DNA from: Methanoculleus sp. UBA303
GTDB taxonomy: Archaea > Halobacteriota > Methanomicrobia > Methanomicrobiales > Methanoculleaceae
Length of the DNA: 36,802 nt
Direction: 5' to 3'
NCBI GenBank assembly: GCA_002501655.1
Contig: DANY01000053.1
Location: forward strand, 16,838 to 53,639
Shown: positions 1 to 7,922 of the stretch, in pieces
How positions within the stretch are numbered: the stretch's first letter is position 1
Layout of the letters: the number at the start of each line of letters is the position of its first letter
The notes under the pieces: generated by a model
Database searches by the model: none
What the model was told of the DNA's origin: nothing
What the model saw: only the letters and a program-made list of their open reading frames with translations
Program-made: the position numbers and the translations under genes

Positions 1-47
1 TCGCGCTCCTCCCCCGCCCCTCGAGGGGCGGGGGCAGTCATGGCGAT
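1..47 (-). repeat. GC-rich hairpin repeat, copy 1 (window left edge)
   Basis: Positions 11-34 are a perfect palindrome: a 10-base C-rich arm (11-20), TCGA (21-24) and a 10-base G-rich arm (25-34). Read on the minus strand, the hairpin is preceded by TATCGCCATGACTGCC. Nearly the same flank precedes hairpins at 13295 and 36766, so this is one member of a dispersed family rather than a lone terminator. The element points out of the window. Confidence 0.65.
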
Positions 48-628
48 ACCCAAGGGAAAGCCGTGCCCCGGATTGCATGCAAGCGGGAGCACTGGGATGG
101 GGTCTCAGATGACCAGTTGTTTCGTAGGGCACTACCTGTCCGATCGATGATCTCTTCGCCGGACCGCAGTTACTCCTGTCTCCCGGTGGTCTCTCCTCCC
201 CGGCATAAACGGATGAAGCCCCTTGATGGGTACAATTAAATATATCATCTATCTCATAGTATTATCATGGTCAATCATGTAGAATTGTGCTCGCTGCCTC
301 GACGTCAGCCGATTCCACGATTCTGCACTGATGAAAGGAGAGATTCCATATGTACCGGGTGACGTCATGACCCCCCTTCTGCCGGCCGCAAAGGCCGCAG
401 GTGCAGTATCAGGCCTCCCCTTCGCGGCGATTGGTGATCCAATCTCGCCGGGAACTATAACTACCAGGAGGCTGAGTCCGCACGCCGAACTGCCCCCAGA
501 GCTTACGCCACCGGTACGCTTCACTCAGAAAACTGCCTGGAAGAGTTATTGGACGGTCAGAAGGGACCCTTTGACCGCATCTGCCATGATCGACCTGCCC
601 CTCAGGGAACGTGTGCGGGGTGAGACGC
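48..628. other. Intergenic stretch, no convincing gene
   Basis: No open frame here has a believable protein; the overlapping frames at 249-636 are low-complexity, Pro/Arg/Ser-rich and conflict with each other. An AT-rich island at about 232-275 could be an archaeal promoter, but no good start follows it at a fitting distance. I see nothing else. Confidence 0.5.
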
Positions 629-949
629 ATGCATGAGAGCAGGGGTGCAGAAGCGGCATCGGTGCGAGTTGCAGGAAAACTGTTGCGGAAGACCGAGATC
701 CTGGGGCTGCTCATCTTCATCCTCATGGCGGCCGTCATGCTCGCGGTCGGGGCCGCGCTCTTCTGCGACTGGCTCGCCGAGCCGGGATCGGCGCCTGCAG
801 GAACGCCGGCCGATCTCGACCAGATATCGGGAGGCCTCTGGGTTGCCGGCGCGATCCCGGTCGTGCCCCTCGTCATAGGTGTCGAGGTGGTAGGGGGACT
901 CTCCCTGATCGCGCTCTACATGCTCTCCAGTGTCAGGCGCGGGGTGTAG
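629..949 (+). CDS. Small membrane protein, two TM segments
   Basis: Predicted 106-residue protein of unknown function. The ATG at 629 is preferred over an upstream in-frame GTG at 611 because GGGTGAG lies about 6 bases before it. A basic N-terminus (residues 1-22) is followed by a hydrophobic helix at about 24-47, a short polar Gly/Pro/Ala-rich loop, and a second hydrophobic stretch at about 72-99, ending in a basic tail (SVRRGV). This suggests two membrane passes with both termini on the cytoplasmic side. I recognise no family. It is a single gene with no operon partner; the next gene is a separate unit about 200 bases downstream. Confidence 0.55.
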   Translation: MHESRGAEAASVRVAGKLLRKTEILGLLIFILMAAVMLAVGAALFCDWLAEPGSAPAGTPADLDQISGGLWVAGAIPVVPLVIGVEVVGGLSLIALYMLSSVRRGV

Positions 950-1089
950 GCCCCTGCCCCATGCCGACCCCGATTTTTCCGATCTCGCGCTCGCGCGGCT
1001 CTCTGGTGCGACCCCCGATCACCCCATGACTCGACGGCGGTTAAAAACGCTTAATTTCACCTTATTTTAAGAAAAAATGGCCGATCGAG

Positions 1090-1104
1090 CATAAAATATA
1101 TATC
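1090..1104 (+). promoter_or_regulatory. TATA box for the lysine-rich microprotein
   Basis: The strong A/T stretch ATAAAATATATAT lies about 60 bases before the ATG at 1157. Using the usual archaeal spacing of 25-27 bases, transcription would begin near 1120-1125. That gives a leader of about 35 bases, just long enough to hold the SD hairpin at 1130-1146. Confidence 0.55.
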
Positions 1105-1129
1105 CGGAACGGTTGATATCAGCTATATC

Positions 1130-1146
1130 CCTCCTCGGGAAGGAGG
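1130..1146 (+). promoter_or_regulatory. Hairpin sequestering the SD of the microprotein
   Basis: CCTCCT (1130-1135) is perfectly complementary to AGGAGG (1141-1146) with the 5-base loop CGGGA. AGGAGGTG (1141-1148) is a full-length SD match, 8 bases from the ATG at 1157. In the folded RNA the whole SD core would be paired. A second small inverted repeat (GATAT/ATATC, 1115-1129) lies directly upstream. Control of translation by unfolding is an inference. Confidence 0.5.
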
Positions 1147-1156
1147 TGTGTCATTC

Positions 1157-1237
1157 ATGGCAAAGGATAAGAAGTCTCAGGATAAGAAGCAGGACAAGAA
1201 GGCAGAGAAGGTTCAGGACAAGGCTAAGAAGAACTGA
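1157..1237 (+). CDS. Lysine-rich 26-residue microprotein
   Basis: A short reading frame with strong expression signals: a good TATA box, a perfect AGGAGGTG SD 8 bases before the ATG, and a T-run after the stop. The 26-residue product contains 11 lysines, 4 aspartates, 1 glutamate and no aromatic residues. It consists almost wholly of K/D/Q/A/E, with DKK motifs recurring every 4-5 residues. This gives a basic, probably helical or disordered peptide without signal sequence or membrane segment. Such a composition fits a nucleic-acid or ribosome-binding peptide, but no family is recognised and the function is unknown. The coding evidence is signal-based, not homology-based. Confidence 0.6.
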   Translation: MAKDKKSQDKKQDKKAEKVQDKAKKN

Positions 1238-1256
1238 ACTCCAGCCTTTCATATCC

Positions 1257-1264
1257 TCTTTTTC
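1257..1264 (+). terminator. Oligo-T terminator after the microprotein
   Basis: A pyrimidine-rich stretch with five consecutive T (1259-1263) begins 20 bases after the microprotein stop. Archaeal RNA polymerase typically terminates at such T-runs without needing a hairpin. Confidence 0.4.
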
Positions 1265-1428
1265 CCGGCCGGGTCTCCGGTTCGATATCGTTCTCTCCGT
1301 TACGGCGCATCCTTGACGGCATCCGTCGCCTTCACCAGAACTTCGGGTGCTGCCGCGAAAAGCAAGTGGGCCGACGCCATGTCGCAGGGAGAAGCCATCC
1401 AGGCTTGCGAGGGGCCCGGAGGTCCTGC

Positions 1429-2016
1429 TCACTTCCCGATCCGCACTGTCCGGCGGGGGAGGCCTGACCAGGTGCCCTCGTCGGACCGTGGGAAGGTCCC
1501 CCGGGTAGTCGACCTGACATCCTCGATGGTGCAGAATGCGCAGGGGCTCATCTCCTCGACCACCCGGGTGATCGGCAGGAGATCACACCGCCGCACCACG
1601 GAATAGAAGATGGTGCACGGTCCATGGAGCCCCTCTGCGGCAACGACCGTGACGCCGTAGCCGGTGGCCCTGATAGCGTCGATGAGGGAGTGGTCCTCCT
1701 CCGACGTGATCACCCGGAGGACGCAGACCCCCATCGCAAGCCTCTCCTCGAGGAGAATCCCGGCATAGTTCCCGGTGGCGAATCCGGCTGCGTACGAGAG
1801 GATGTAAACCGGATTAGAGAATCCGTTGACGACGAGGCCGAGGGAGAGGATCCAGAAGAGGATCTCGATGAAGGCGATGACGGGGACGATGAAGCGGCCA
1901 CCCCGGGCAAGGAGTATGATCCTGAGCGTCTCGAGGCTGACGTCGATCACCCGTGCCCCGAAGACGAGGAGCGGAATGAGGACCGGGGTGAGGGCGCCGG
2001 CAGAGAGGAAGTCCAT
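1429..2016 (-). CDS. UPF0316 / DUF2179 membrane protein
   Basis: A 195-residue protein matching the UPF0316 (DUF5698 plus DUF2179) family. Residues 1-105 form three hydrophobic helices with the typical start 'RVIDVSLETLRIILLARG'. Residues about 110-170 form a soluble ACT-like DUF2179 domain running from 'VLRVITSEED' to 'CTIEDVRS'. DUF2179 domains are thought to bind a small ligand at the membrane face; the real function is unknown. The last about 25 residues are Arg/Ser/Thr-rich and less typical. The ATG at 2016 lies about 26 bases from a TATA element at 2037-2046, so the mRNA is probably leaderless. Confidence 0.8.
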   Translation of the reverse strand: MDFLSAGALTPVLIPLLVFGARVIDVSLETLRIILLARGGRFIVPVIAFIEILFWILSLGLVVNGFSNPVYILSYAAGFATGNYAGILLEERLAMGVCVLRVITSEEDHSLIDAIRATGYGVTVVAAEGLHGPCTIFYSVVRRCDLLPITRVVEEMSPCAFCTIEDVRSTTRGTFPRSDEGTWSGLPRRTVRIGK

Positions 2017-2036
2017 ATGGGAGAGTCGCCCGGCAG

Positions 2037-2047
2037 GGTATAATAGG
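2037..2047 (-). promoter_or_regulatory. TATA box of the UPF0316 gene
   Basis: On the minus strand the sequence is CCTATTATACC, centred about 26 bases from the ATG at 2016. This spacing places the transcription start at or next to the start codon, implying a leaderless transcript. Confidence 0.5.
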
Positions 2048-2182
2048 GTGCAGTCACGGGCCGGCGGGGGCCCCAGATCGGGATGAAATCTGATTCTGAA
2101 TGCCTGAGTCCGCCCTCCTCTGCGCCGTGAGCGCGCATCCGCGGTGCGCAGACAGTGGCCCGGGATCCGGGACCAGAGTGCC

Positions 2183-4177
2183 TCACCCCTCCAGCCTCCG
2201 CCGGAAGAGGGAGGATACCTCTGCGTTCCTCTGCCCGGCGTCGATGAGGATGCAGAGGTCGCCGGCCTCGATCATCGTCTCACCAGCCGGCCCGGCGAGC
2301 GTCTCCGCTCCCCTCCTGACTGCGAGCACCGTCACCTCGTACTTCCGCCGTAGGTCGGTCTCGGCCAGGGTCTTCCCGGCGATCGGGGCGCCCTCCTCCA
2401 CCCGGACGATCGATATTGCGGTCTTCTCCAGGTGCAACTCTATGTCTCGGAGCGATGGGACCTGCTCCGACGCCTCCCGAAGCATCTCGTACTTCTCGGT
2501 CCGCATCGATGCGACGAGCCTGTCGATATCGCTCTTCGGCACCGGGTACTTGATCAGGACCCTCGCAAGCACCTCGGCTGCGGTCTCAAACTCCTCGCAG
2601 ATGACATCGTCCGCCCCTAGCGCGTAGAGGGAGAGAGAGTCCTCCATGTACCTGGTCCGGGTGATGATCGCGCACTCCGGGTTCATCTTCCGCGCAATCG
2701 CCGTCACCTGGCGCGCTGTGGCCGCGTTCGGGATGGTGACGACCACCACGCGGGCGTGTTCGACCCCGGCATGGGCTAAAACCCCCTCATTGATGGCGTC
2801 ACCGAAGAAGATCGGCTCGCCTTTCTTGCGCTCCTCCCGCACTGTCTTCGGGTTGAGCTCGATAGCCATGTAGGGGACTCCCGTGCTCCGTGCCGCCTCG
2901 GCGACGTGCCGCCCCATCGGCCCGAACCCGACGATGACGATATGCCCTTCCTTCGGCCCATTCGCGGGGGCCACCTTCAGGGGCGCGTCTCTCGCCCTGA
3001 GCCAGCCCGGCAGGGGAAGGCGGCGGACGGCGGCGGTCACTCGCGGTGCCGATGCGATGATGAACGGGGCGACGGTCATCGTTCCGACCGATACGGCGAG
3101 GAAGATCTGCTCAAGGTCCGGGCTGAGGAGCCCATACTCGATCCCGGGCCTCGAGAGAATGAAGGCGAACTCGCCGATCTGGCCGATGGCAAGACCGGTG
3201 AGGACGGCGTTCTGGAGGGAGACCTGCGCCGGGAGGACGGCAACGGCCCCGATGATAGCCTTGAGGACGATGACGCCGACGATGATCGCGATGATCATGA
3301 GCGCATGAGCTGCGAAGAAGCCGGTGTTGAGGAGCATCCCCATCGAGACGAAGAAGAAACTGGTGAAGATGTCACGGAAGGGAATGACGGTGGAGAGGGC
3401 TGCGTTGCTGTACTCGGACTCGGATATGATCAGGCCGGCGAGGAAGGCCCCGAGCGCGAGGGAGAGGCCGGCGCGGGAGGTGAGCCATGCTGTCCCGAGG
3501 CAGAGGGTGATGACGGTGATCATGAAGAGTTCCCGGCTCCGGAGGCTTGCGACCCGGTAGAGGAGGCGGGGGACGACCCAGAGGGCGCTTGCCGTGACGA
3601 CACCGAGGAGGACGAGGCCTATAGCGAAGTTTATGAGCGACGGGACGACCCCGGCCGACCCCATGCCGCCGAGCATGGGGACGAGGAGGATCATCGGTAC
3701 GGTGCTCAGGTCCTGGAGGACCGATATGCCGAGCGCGAGCCGCACCGGCGGCGTGTCCGTCTCTCCCCGGTGCTGGAAGACGGTCAGCATCACGGTGGTG
3801 CTCGTGTGGGCAAGAAGCATCCCGAAGAAGATAGCTTCCGGCGGGGCAAGGCCGAAGGCTGATGCAATGACCGCGACAACGCCGATCGTCAGGCCGATCT
3901 GGAGCACCCCGCCGGTGAGCATCCCTTTCTTCATATCGAGGAGGCTCTTGAGCGAGAGTTCCATCCCTATGGTGAAGAGGAGGAAGATGATACCGAGTTC
4001 TGCAAGGATCTCGACGTCGGCCCGGTCCGTGATGAGGCCGAGGCCGTAGGGGCCTGCGATGATACCGGTGAGGAAGAATGCCACGATCCCCGGCATCTTC
4101 ATACGGTAGCAGAGGGCGAGCGCTCCGATAGAGAGGGCGAATATGATCAGGACCTGTTCGAGAAAGGCTGTGTCCAT
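2183..4177 (-). CDS. CPA2/KefB-type cation:proton antiporter with TrkA domains
   Basis: A 664-residue monovalent cation:proton antiporter of the CPA2 family. Residues 1-385 hold 12-13 membrane helices, with the characteristic 'IIFLLFTIGMELS' segment near residue 65. Residues about 413-555 are a TrkA-N (RCK) Rossmann domain starting 'HIVIVGFGPMGRH', which binds a nucleotide and gates transport. Residues about 580-660 form a TrkA-C domain. The full Kef-like architecture is present, so the protein should exchange K+ or Na+ for H+ across the cytoplasmic membrane under nucleotide control. The ion cannot be read from the sequence. The SD is weak (CAGGAA about 10 bases before the ATG). Confidence 0.9.
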   Translation of the reverse strand: MDTAFLEQVLIIFALSIGALALCYRMKMPGIVAFFLTGIIAGPYGLGLITDRADVEILAELGIIFLLFTIGMELSLKSLLDMKKGMLTGGVLQIGLTIGVVAVIASAFGLAPPEAIFFGMLLAHTSTTVMLTVFQHRGETDTPPVRLALGISVLQDLSTVPMILLVPMLGGMGSAGVVPSLINFAIGLVLLGVVTASALWVVPRLLYRVASLRSRELFMITVITLCLGTAWLTSRAGLSLALGAFLAGLIISESEYSNAALSTVIPFRDIFTSFFFVSMGMLLNTGFFAAHALMIIAIIVGVIVLKAIIGAVAVLPAQVSLQNAVLTGLAIGQIGEFAFILSRPGIEYGLLSPDLEQIFLAVSVGTMTVAPFIIASAPRVTAAVRRLPLPGWLRARDAPLKVAPANGPKEGHIVIVGFGPMGRHVAEAARSTGVPYMAIELNPKTVREERKKGEPIFFGDAINEGVLAHAGVEHARVVVVTIPNAATARQVTAIARKMNPECAIITRTRYMEDSLSLYALGADDVICEEFETAAEVLARVLIKYPVPKSDIDRLVASMRTEKYEMLREASEQVPSLRDIELHLEKTAISIVRVEEGAPIAGKTLAETDLRRKYEVTVLAVRRGAETLAGPAGETMIEAGDLCILIDAGQRNAEVSSLFRRRLEG

Positions 4178-4315
4178 AGTATGGTTCCTGGTTGTTGTAT
4201 CCGGCGGGTCGTCACGTCATGGTACCCGGGCGTACGGCACCGGCGCTCTCCGGGGAGGGTTCACCCGGCCGGCGAAATACAGAAAATTGTTGCCCTTTCC
4301 TTCTGATAAAACCCG

Positions 4316-4332
4316 ATGAGGCATAGCCTCAT
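4316..4332. promoter_or_regulatory. Inverted repeat upstream of the antiporter gene
   Basis: ATGAGGC and GCCTCAT form perfect 7-base arms around the 3-base spacer ATA. It lies about 140 bases before the antiporter start and beside an A/T-rich minus-strand stretch (TTTTATCA, 4302-4310) that could be the promoter. It may be an operator, or the 3' hairpin of the glycosyltransferase transcript that ends at 4438. Confidence 0.3.
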
Positions 4333-4437
4333 GCGGCACGGATGAACCAGGACTTTCCCCGGGATCGCCACGGCGGGTACGGCTGCCGGTGAACGCCGGC
4401 GCCGGGCACGGCGGCGAGATGCGCACTCCCGGTCCGG

Positions 4438-5613
4438 TTATGTTCGCTCCCTGGCCACCTCACGGAAGATCTGGTTGTAGACTGCAGCGCTCTTCTCCCA
4501 CGTAAAGAGGTTCCTCACCCTTCTTGGCCCGTTCTGCGCCATCAACCGGTAAAGGTCCGGGTCGCCGAGCACCCGCACGATGGCGTCAGCGAGTCCCCGT
4601 GCATCTCTCGGCGGGATAATAAGGCCGGTCACCCCGTCGTCGATGGCAAACGGTATCCCGCCGACATCGGTCCCGATGACCGGTGTGCCGCATGCCTGCG
4701 CCTCTATCAGCACCATCCCGAATCCCTCCGCACGGTCGCAACTCGGCAGGACGAGAAGGTCGGTGCTGTTAAAATACAGGGGCACCTCGTCCTCGGGGAT
4801 GAAACCGGCAAAGATCACATCCCCGGAGACACCCTCATTGGCGGCAACCTCCCTGTAGTGGTTGATATAGTTTCCCCGGCCGGCTATGATCAGTTTTGCG
4901 TCCGTAGACTCCCGGACGGTTTTCATGGCCCGGATCAGGTACTGTACGCCCTTATGCTGGCTCTCTCTGTCCAGGTGACCCACGTAGAGCAGGATCTTCT
5001 CATCCCTCAGGCGATACTTCCGGCGCAGAAAATCCGAGCGGTTTTCCGGAAACCGTTCGAGATCAACGCCCGGGGCGGCGTACCGCAGTTTCGGGAGGTG
5101 CTTCCTCAGGTGCGGAGACCTGCCGGCGTAGTAATCCGATGTGGCGATGATTGTATCGGAGAGATGGAGCGTCCGGGAACCGAGGATCGGATAGTAGCAT
5201 TGCCCGAACATCCGTGTCAGGAGGTCGTATCCGGTCAGGTCGTTGTGGTAGGTCAGGATGTAGGGGACCTGCATACCGGACGATGCCCGGGCGGCTACGT
5301 CTGCGATGAAAGGAACCGGCATATGCCCGTTTACGACGTCCGGGCGCTCCGACCTGATGAGTTCACGCAGCGCCCTCTCCCACGCGAGGCTGACAGGGGT
5401 GCTTGAGACCTTGAACTGGTAGGGCAACCGGATCACCTCAAGGCCGCCGATCTGCTCGGTCTTTGGGGTGTTCTCCTCCTGGTGCCAGTTGGAGGAGACG
5501 ATGGTCAGGTCATGCCCGAATACTCGCTGCAGTCTGGTACCGATCTCGTAGATGTATTTCTGTACACCGCCCATGTGCGGGTAGAAATACGGGGTCACCA
5601 CCATGGCCTTCAT
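4438..5613 (-). CDS. Glycosyltransferase family 4 (GT-B fold)
   Basis: A 391-residue retaining glycosyltransferase of the GT4 (PimA/WbaZ-like) group that transfers a sugar from a nucleotide donor to a cell-surface or lipid acceptor. The N-terminal Rossmann domain starts 'VVTPYFYPHMGGVQKYI', with the glycine loop typical of the family. The C-terminal donor domain carries 'LLYVGHLDRESQHKGV' and the E-x7-E motif 'EGFGMVLIE' near residue 300, followed by 'GTPVIGTDVGG'. There is no signal peptide or TM helix, so it is cytosolic or peripheral. It has its own TATA box at 5654-5664. Donor and acceptor are unknown. Confidence 0.88.
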   Translation of the reverse strand: MKAMVVTPYFYPHMGGVQKYIYEIGTRLQRVFGHDLTIVSSNWHQEENTPKTEQIGGLEVIRLPYQFKVSSTPVSLAWERALRELIRSERPDVVNGHMPVPFIADVAARASSGMQVPYILTYHNDLTGYDLLTRMFGQCYYPILGSRTLHLSDTIIATSDYYAGRSPHLRKHLPKLRYAAPGVDLERFPENRSDFLRRKYRLRDEKILLYVGHLDRESQHKGVQYLIRAMKTVRESTDAKLIIAGRGNYINHYREVAANEGVSGDVIFAGFIPEDEVPLYFNSTDLLVLPSCDRAEGFGMVLIEAQACGTPVIGTDVGGIPFAIDDGVTGLIIPPRDARGLADAIVRVLGDPDLYRLMAQNGPRRVRNLFTWEKSAAVYNQIFREVARERT

Positions 5614-5919
5614 GCTCTACCGCCCTGATAACGAGGTGAAGATGCACAATAATCCATATAAACCTATCTCACGGTCAAACAGGCTTCCAGATCCCCCTGA
5701 ACTCTCATTGGAGAGAGGAGAAGATGGTGATGCTGTGCTCTCTGTCCAGCCCGATCCCGGCCGGCCTGCTACGATCTCCGACCCCGATCACTCTGCGGCC
5801 CCCGTACGGGGGCATGGATGTGCGGGCAGGGGGTCTCCCCCTGCCCGTCAAAAGGGTGTTGGACGACCTCAACGCGTACACGCCGCCCTCTCCCCGTCCG
5901 GGCCGTCAACGGCAACCTA
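5614..5919. other. Intergenic region with two strong GC palindromes
   Basis: There is no supported gene. The region holds the glycosyltransferase promoter (minus-strand GGTTTATATGG at 5654-5664, about 45 bases from the ATG). It also holds two perfect inverted repeats at 5798-5813 and 5823-5847, which lie just beyond the end of the DUF457 gene and before the glycosyltransferase promoter. Confidence 0.6.
5798..5847. terminator. Pair of GC-rich stem-loops after the DUF457 gene
   Basis: Positions 5798-5813 are a 16-base perfect palindrome (GCCCCC GTAC GGGGGC). Positions 5823-5847 form an 11-base-pair perfect stem around the loop TCT. Both lie 70-120 bases beyond the minus-strand stop at 5920. 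A role in termination or mRNA 3'-end protection is likely. They resemble the hairpin part of the dispersed repeat but lack its TATCG flank. Confidence 0.4.
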
Positions 5920-6450
5920 TCAGGCCCACGGCGGCCCTCTGACGGCGGTCCGGACGAGAACCGCCGCTGCAGCCAGGCTGAGTGCGACGGTGAGCGTCTC
6001 CGTATTCGCAACGCCGAACCAGCTCCAATCGCCTGAAAATACCGGCACCATGAACCTCTCATGCGAGAGAGGCCAGAGGTAGGGATAACCCGGGAAGGTG
6101 CCTACGAGGGCATCTTCCAGGAGGTGAGACCCAGACCCAATCCCTGCATACAGGGCTGCAGTCGCAAATCCGATCCCCGCCCGCGACAGGATGAGCCCTG
6201 CTCCCGCGGCAAAGAGGACGAGGAACCCGATGGTGTGGAACGACCCGTGGAACGGCAGGGGCAGCGCCACGAGACCGGGGACGAAGACCCCGGGCATCGC
6301 CCGGTGCAGAAGGTCGACGGTTATGTCGATATCGGGAGCCATCGCGCCGGCTACGACGATCCAGGAGTGGTCTCTCTCTCCAGGCCCTCGCGTCATCATG
6401 CCGGCTAGAATGGCGATACCTATCCCGAAGATGATGTGCTCGATGAACAT
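5920..6450 (-). CDS. DUF457/YdjM-type membrane-bound metal-dependent hydrolase
   Basis: A 176-residue integral membrane protein of the DUF457 (YdjM, LexA-binding inner-membrane hydrolase) superfamily. The family's polar residues are visible: 'GAMAPDIDI' near residue 35, 'HGSFHTI' near residue 69, and 'SHLLEDAL' near residue 108, together a probable metal site, with four to five hydrophobic helices between them. It may act on membrane lipids or their headgroups, but no substrate is established. The TATA element at 6477-6487 is about 30 bases from the ATG, so the leader is only a few bases. It is monocistronic. Confidence 0.75.
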   Translation of the reverse strand: MFIEHIIFGIGIAILAGMMTRGPGERDHSWIVVAGAMAPDIDITVDLLHRAMPGVFVPGLVALPLPFHGSFHTIGFLVLFAAGAGLILSRAGIGFATAALYAGIGSGSHLLEDALVGTFPGYPYLWPLSHERFMVPVFSGDWSWFGVANTETLTVALSLAAAAVLVRTAVRGPPWA

Positions 6451-6475
6451 CCTCCCTTCAGCCCCCCGACGTCAT

Positions 6476-6488
6476 GGTATATATATGT
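6476..6488 (-). promoter_or_regulatory. TATA box of the DUF457 gene
   Basis: The alternating stretch GGTATATATATG (6477-6488) is centred about 32 bases from the minus-strand ATG at 6450, predicting a very short leader. Confidence 0.5.
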
Positions 6489-6679
6489 TTGTGACTCTTT
6501 GTCAAACGCCTGGCGATGCAGAGAACCTCTCTCTATCCGCACCCCTTTTATTGCCCGATAGTATCCAGAATGCCGCTTCTCCATGGTTTGATTTCCCGAT
6601 GATGTGGTGATACCGTCCTGATCATCCGTATGCTGTCCCCCGGGGTCGTGACACCGGATTGAAACCCGGAGATATAGGA

Positions 6680-6700
6680 TAGATTTAAATAATAAAAAAA
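6680..6700 (+). promoter_or_regulatory. Promoter of the ATP-grasp/deacetylase unit
   Basis: A/T-rich core TTTAAATAATAAAAAAAGG lies about 55-70 bases before the TTG start at 6749. The usual spacing puts the transcript start near 6712-6718 and gives a leader of about 35 bases. Confidence 0.45.
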
Positions 6701-6748
6701 GGATCCATCGCCCGTCATAACTTGTGACAGAGGCTGGGGGGGGAAGGA

Positions 6749-7921
6749 TTGAGTCAGGGAGCGGTCTTTGTAACTGACGCACAGATGCGGAGCTCTCTTG
6801 CGGTCATCCGGTCGCTTGGAAAACGGGAGCTGGATGTAACTGCAGGTGAGGAGACAAGATACGCAACAGGTGCTTTTTCGAGATACTGCAGCCGGAGGCT
6901 GGTATACCCCTCGCCGAAAAAGGATGAGGAGCGGTTCGTACGGTTTCTCCTCGACACCCTGAGATCCGGGAAGATCGATGTATTATTTCCGGTCGCCGAT
7001 GCCTGCTTAAAACCCATCGTCGACCACGAAGAGGAGATCTCCCGGTATACCCGTATCGCCCTGCCGCCCCGCGACGTCTTCATGAAGGGCTACGATAAAG
7101 GAGCGACCCTCCGTATCGCCCTCGACAACGGCATCCCCTGCCCGCGAACGTTCTTCCCCGAGAACGCGGACGATGTGGCCGGTATCGCCGGGGAGATCGA
7201 CTACCCGGCCGTCGTCAAACCCCGGGTGAGTTCGGGGAGACGGGGGGTCAGGGTCTGCAGGGACCCAGAGGATCTGGTCCGGGCCTATGAGGCATCCGCA
7301 TCGGAGTTCGGCCCGGTAGTGGTCCAGGAGTTCATACCCAACGGAGGGGAACTCGGGGTCTACACCCTCCTCAACGCGAGATCCGAACCCCGTGCGGTGA
7401 CCGTCCAGAGACGGATCCGCTCCTACCCGGTCTCCGGCGGGGCAAGCACCTTCCGGGAGACCGTCAAGGACGATCGTTCCCGGGAGGCCGCAGGGATCGC
7501 CCTCCACCTCCTCGAGGCGATGCGGTGGTCCGGGGTTGCAATGGTTGAGTTCCGGATCGATGCCCGCGACGGGAGCCTCAAACTCATGGAGGTGAATCCC
7601 CGTTTCTGGGGCTCGCTGCACCTCTCGATCCTCAGCGGCGTGGACTTCCCCTACCTCCTCTACCGGATGGTCATGAACGGGGATGTCGAACCGGTCCCGG
7701 ATTACCAGGAGGGGGTGCAGTGCCGCTGGCTGCTTCCCGGGGATATCCTTTGGTACCTGAGCGCTCCAAAGACCTTGCAAAACCTCAAAGAGTTTCTCCG
7801 GTTCGATACGTCCGATGATATCCTGTCGCTGCACGACCCGGGCCCTACACTGGGTTTTGCGCTTGCCACAGCACGGTACGCACTCGACCCGGAGATGTGG
7901 CGGTTTGTCCTGAGGCGATAA
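6749..7921 (+). CDS. ATP-grasp carboxylate-amine (or -thiol) ligase
   Basis: A 390-residue ATP-grasp enzyme of the CarB/PylC/DUF-type ligases. These activate a carboxylate as an acyl phosphate and join it to an amine. Visible features are an N-terminal Rossmann-like strand (GAVFVTD), the ATP-binding 'VVKPRVSSGRRGVRV' near residue 153, 'VVQEFIPNG' near residue 190, and the metal-binding 'LMEVNPRFWGS' near residue 280. The start is TTG at 6749; the next ATG (6785) would remove the first beta strand. It ends one base before the deacetylase start, so the two are co-transcribed and probably modify the same glycan or lipid. The substrate is unknown. Confidence 0.82.
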   Translation: MSQGAVFVTDAQMRSSLAVIRSLGKRELDVTAGEETRYATGAFSRYCSRRLVYPSPKKDEERFVRFLLDTLRSGKIDVLFPVADACLKPIVDHEEEISRYTRIALPPRDVFMKGYDKGATLRIALDNGIPCPRTFFPENADDVAGIAGEIDYPAVVKPRVSSGRRGVRVCRDPEDLVRAYEASASEFGPVVVQEFIPNGGELGVYTLLNARSEPRAVTVQRRIRSYPVSGGASTFRETVKDDRSREAAGIALHLLEAMRWSGVAMVEFRIDARDGSLKLMEVNPRFWGSLHLSILSGVDFPYLLYRMVMNGDVEPVPDYQEGVQCRWLLPGDILWYLSAPKTLQNLKEFLRFDTSDDILSLHDPGPTLGFALATARYALDPEMWRFVLRR

Positions 7922-7922
7922 C

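Noticed and set aside
331..636. Plus-strand 101-residue open frame near the left end
   Set aside because: No SD, low-complexity content, conflicts with equally long frames on the other strand, and no family resemblance.
2906..3862. 318-residue acidic plus-strand frame
   Set aside because: It is the antisense of the KefB-type antiporter; the Asp/Glu/Gly-rich repetitive composition is typical of a shadow frame in high-GC DNA.
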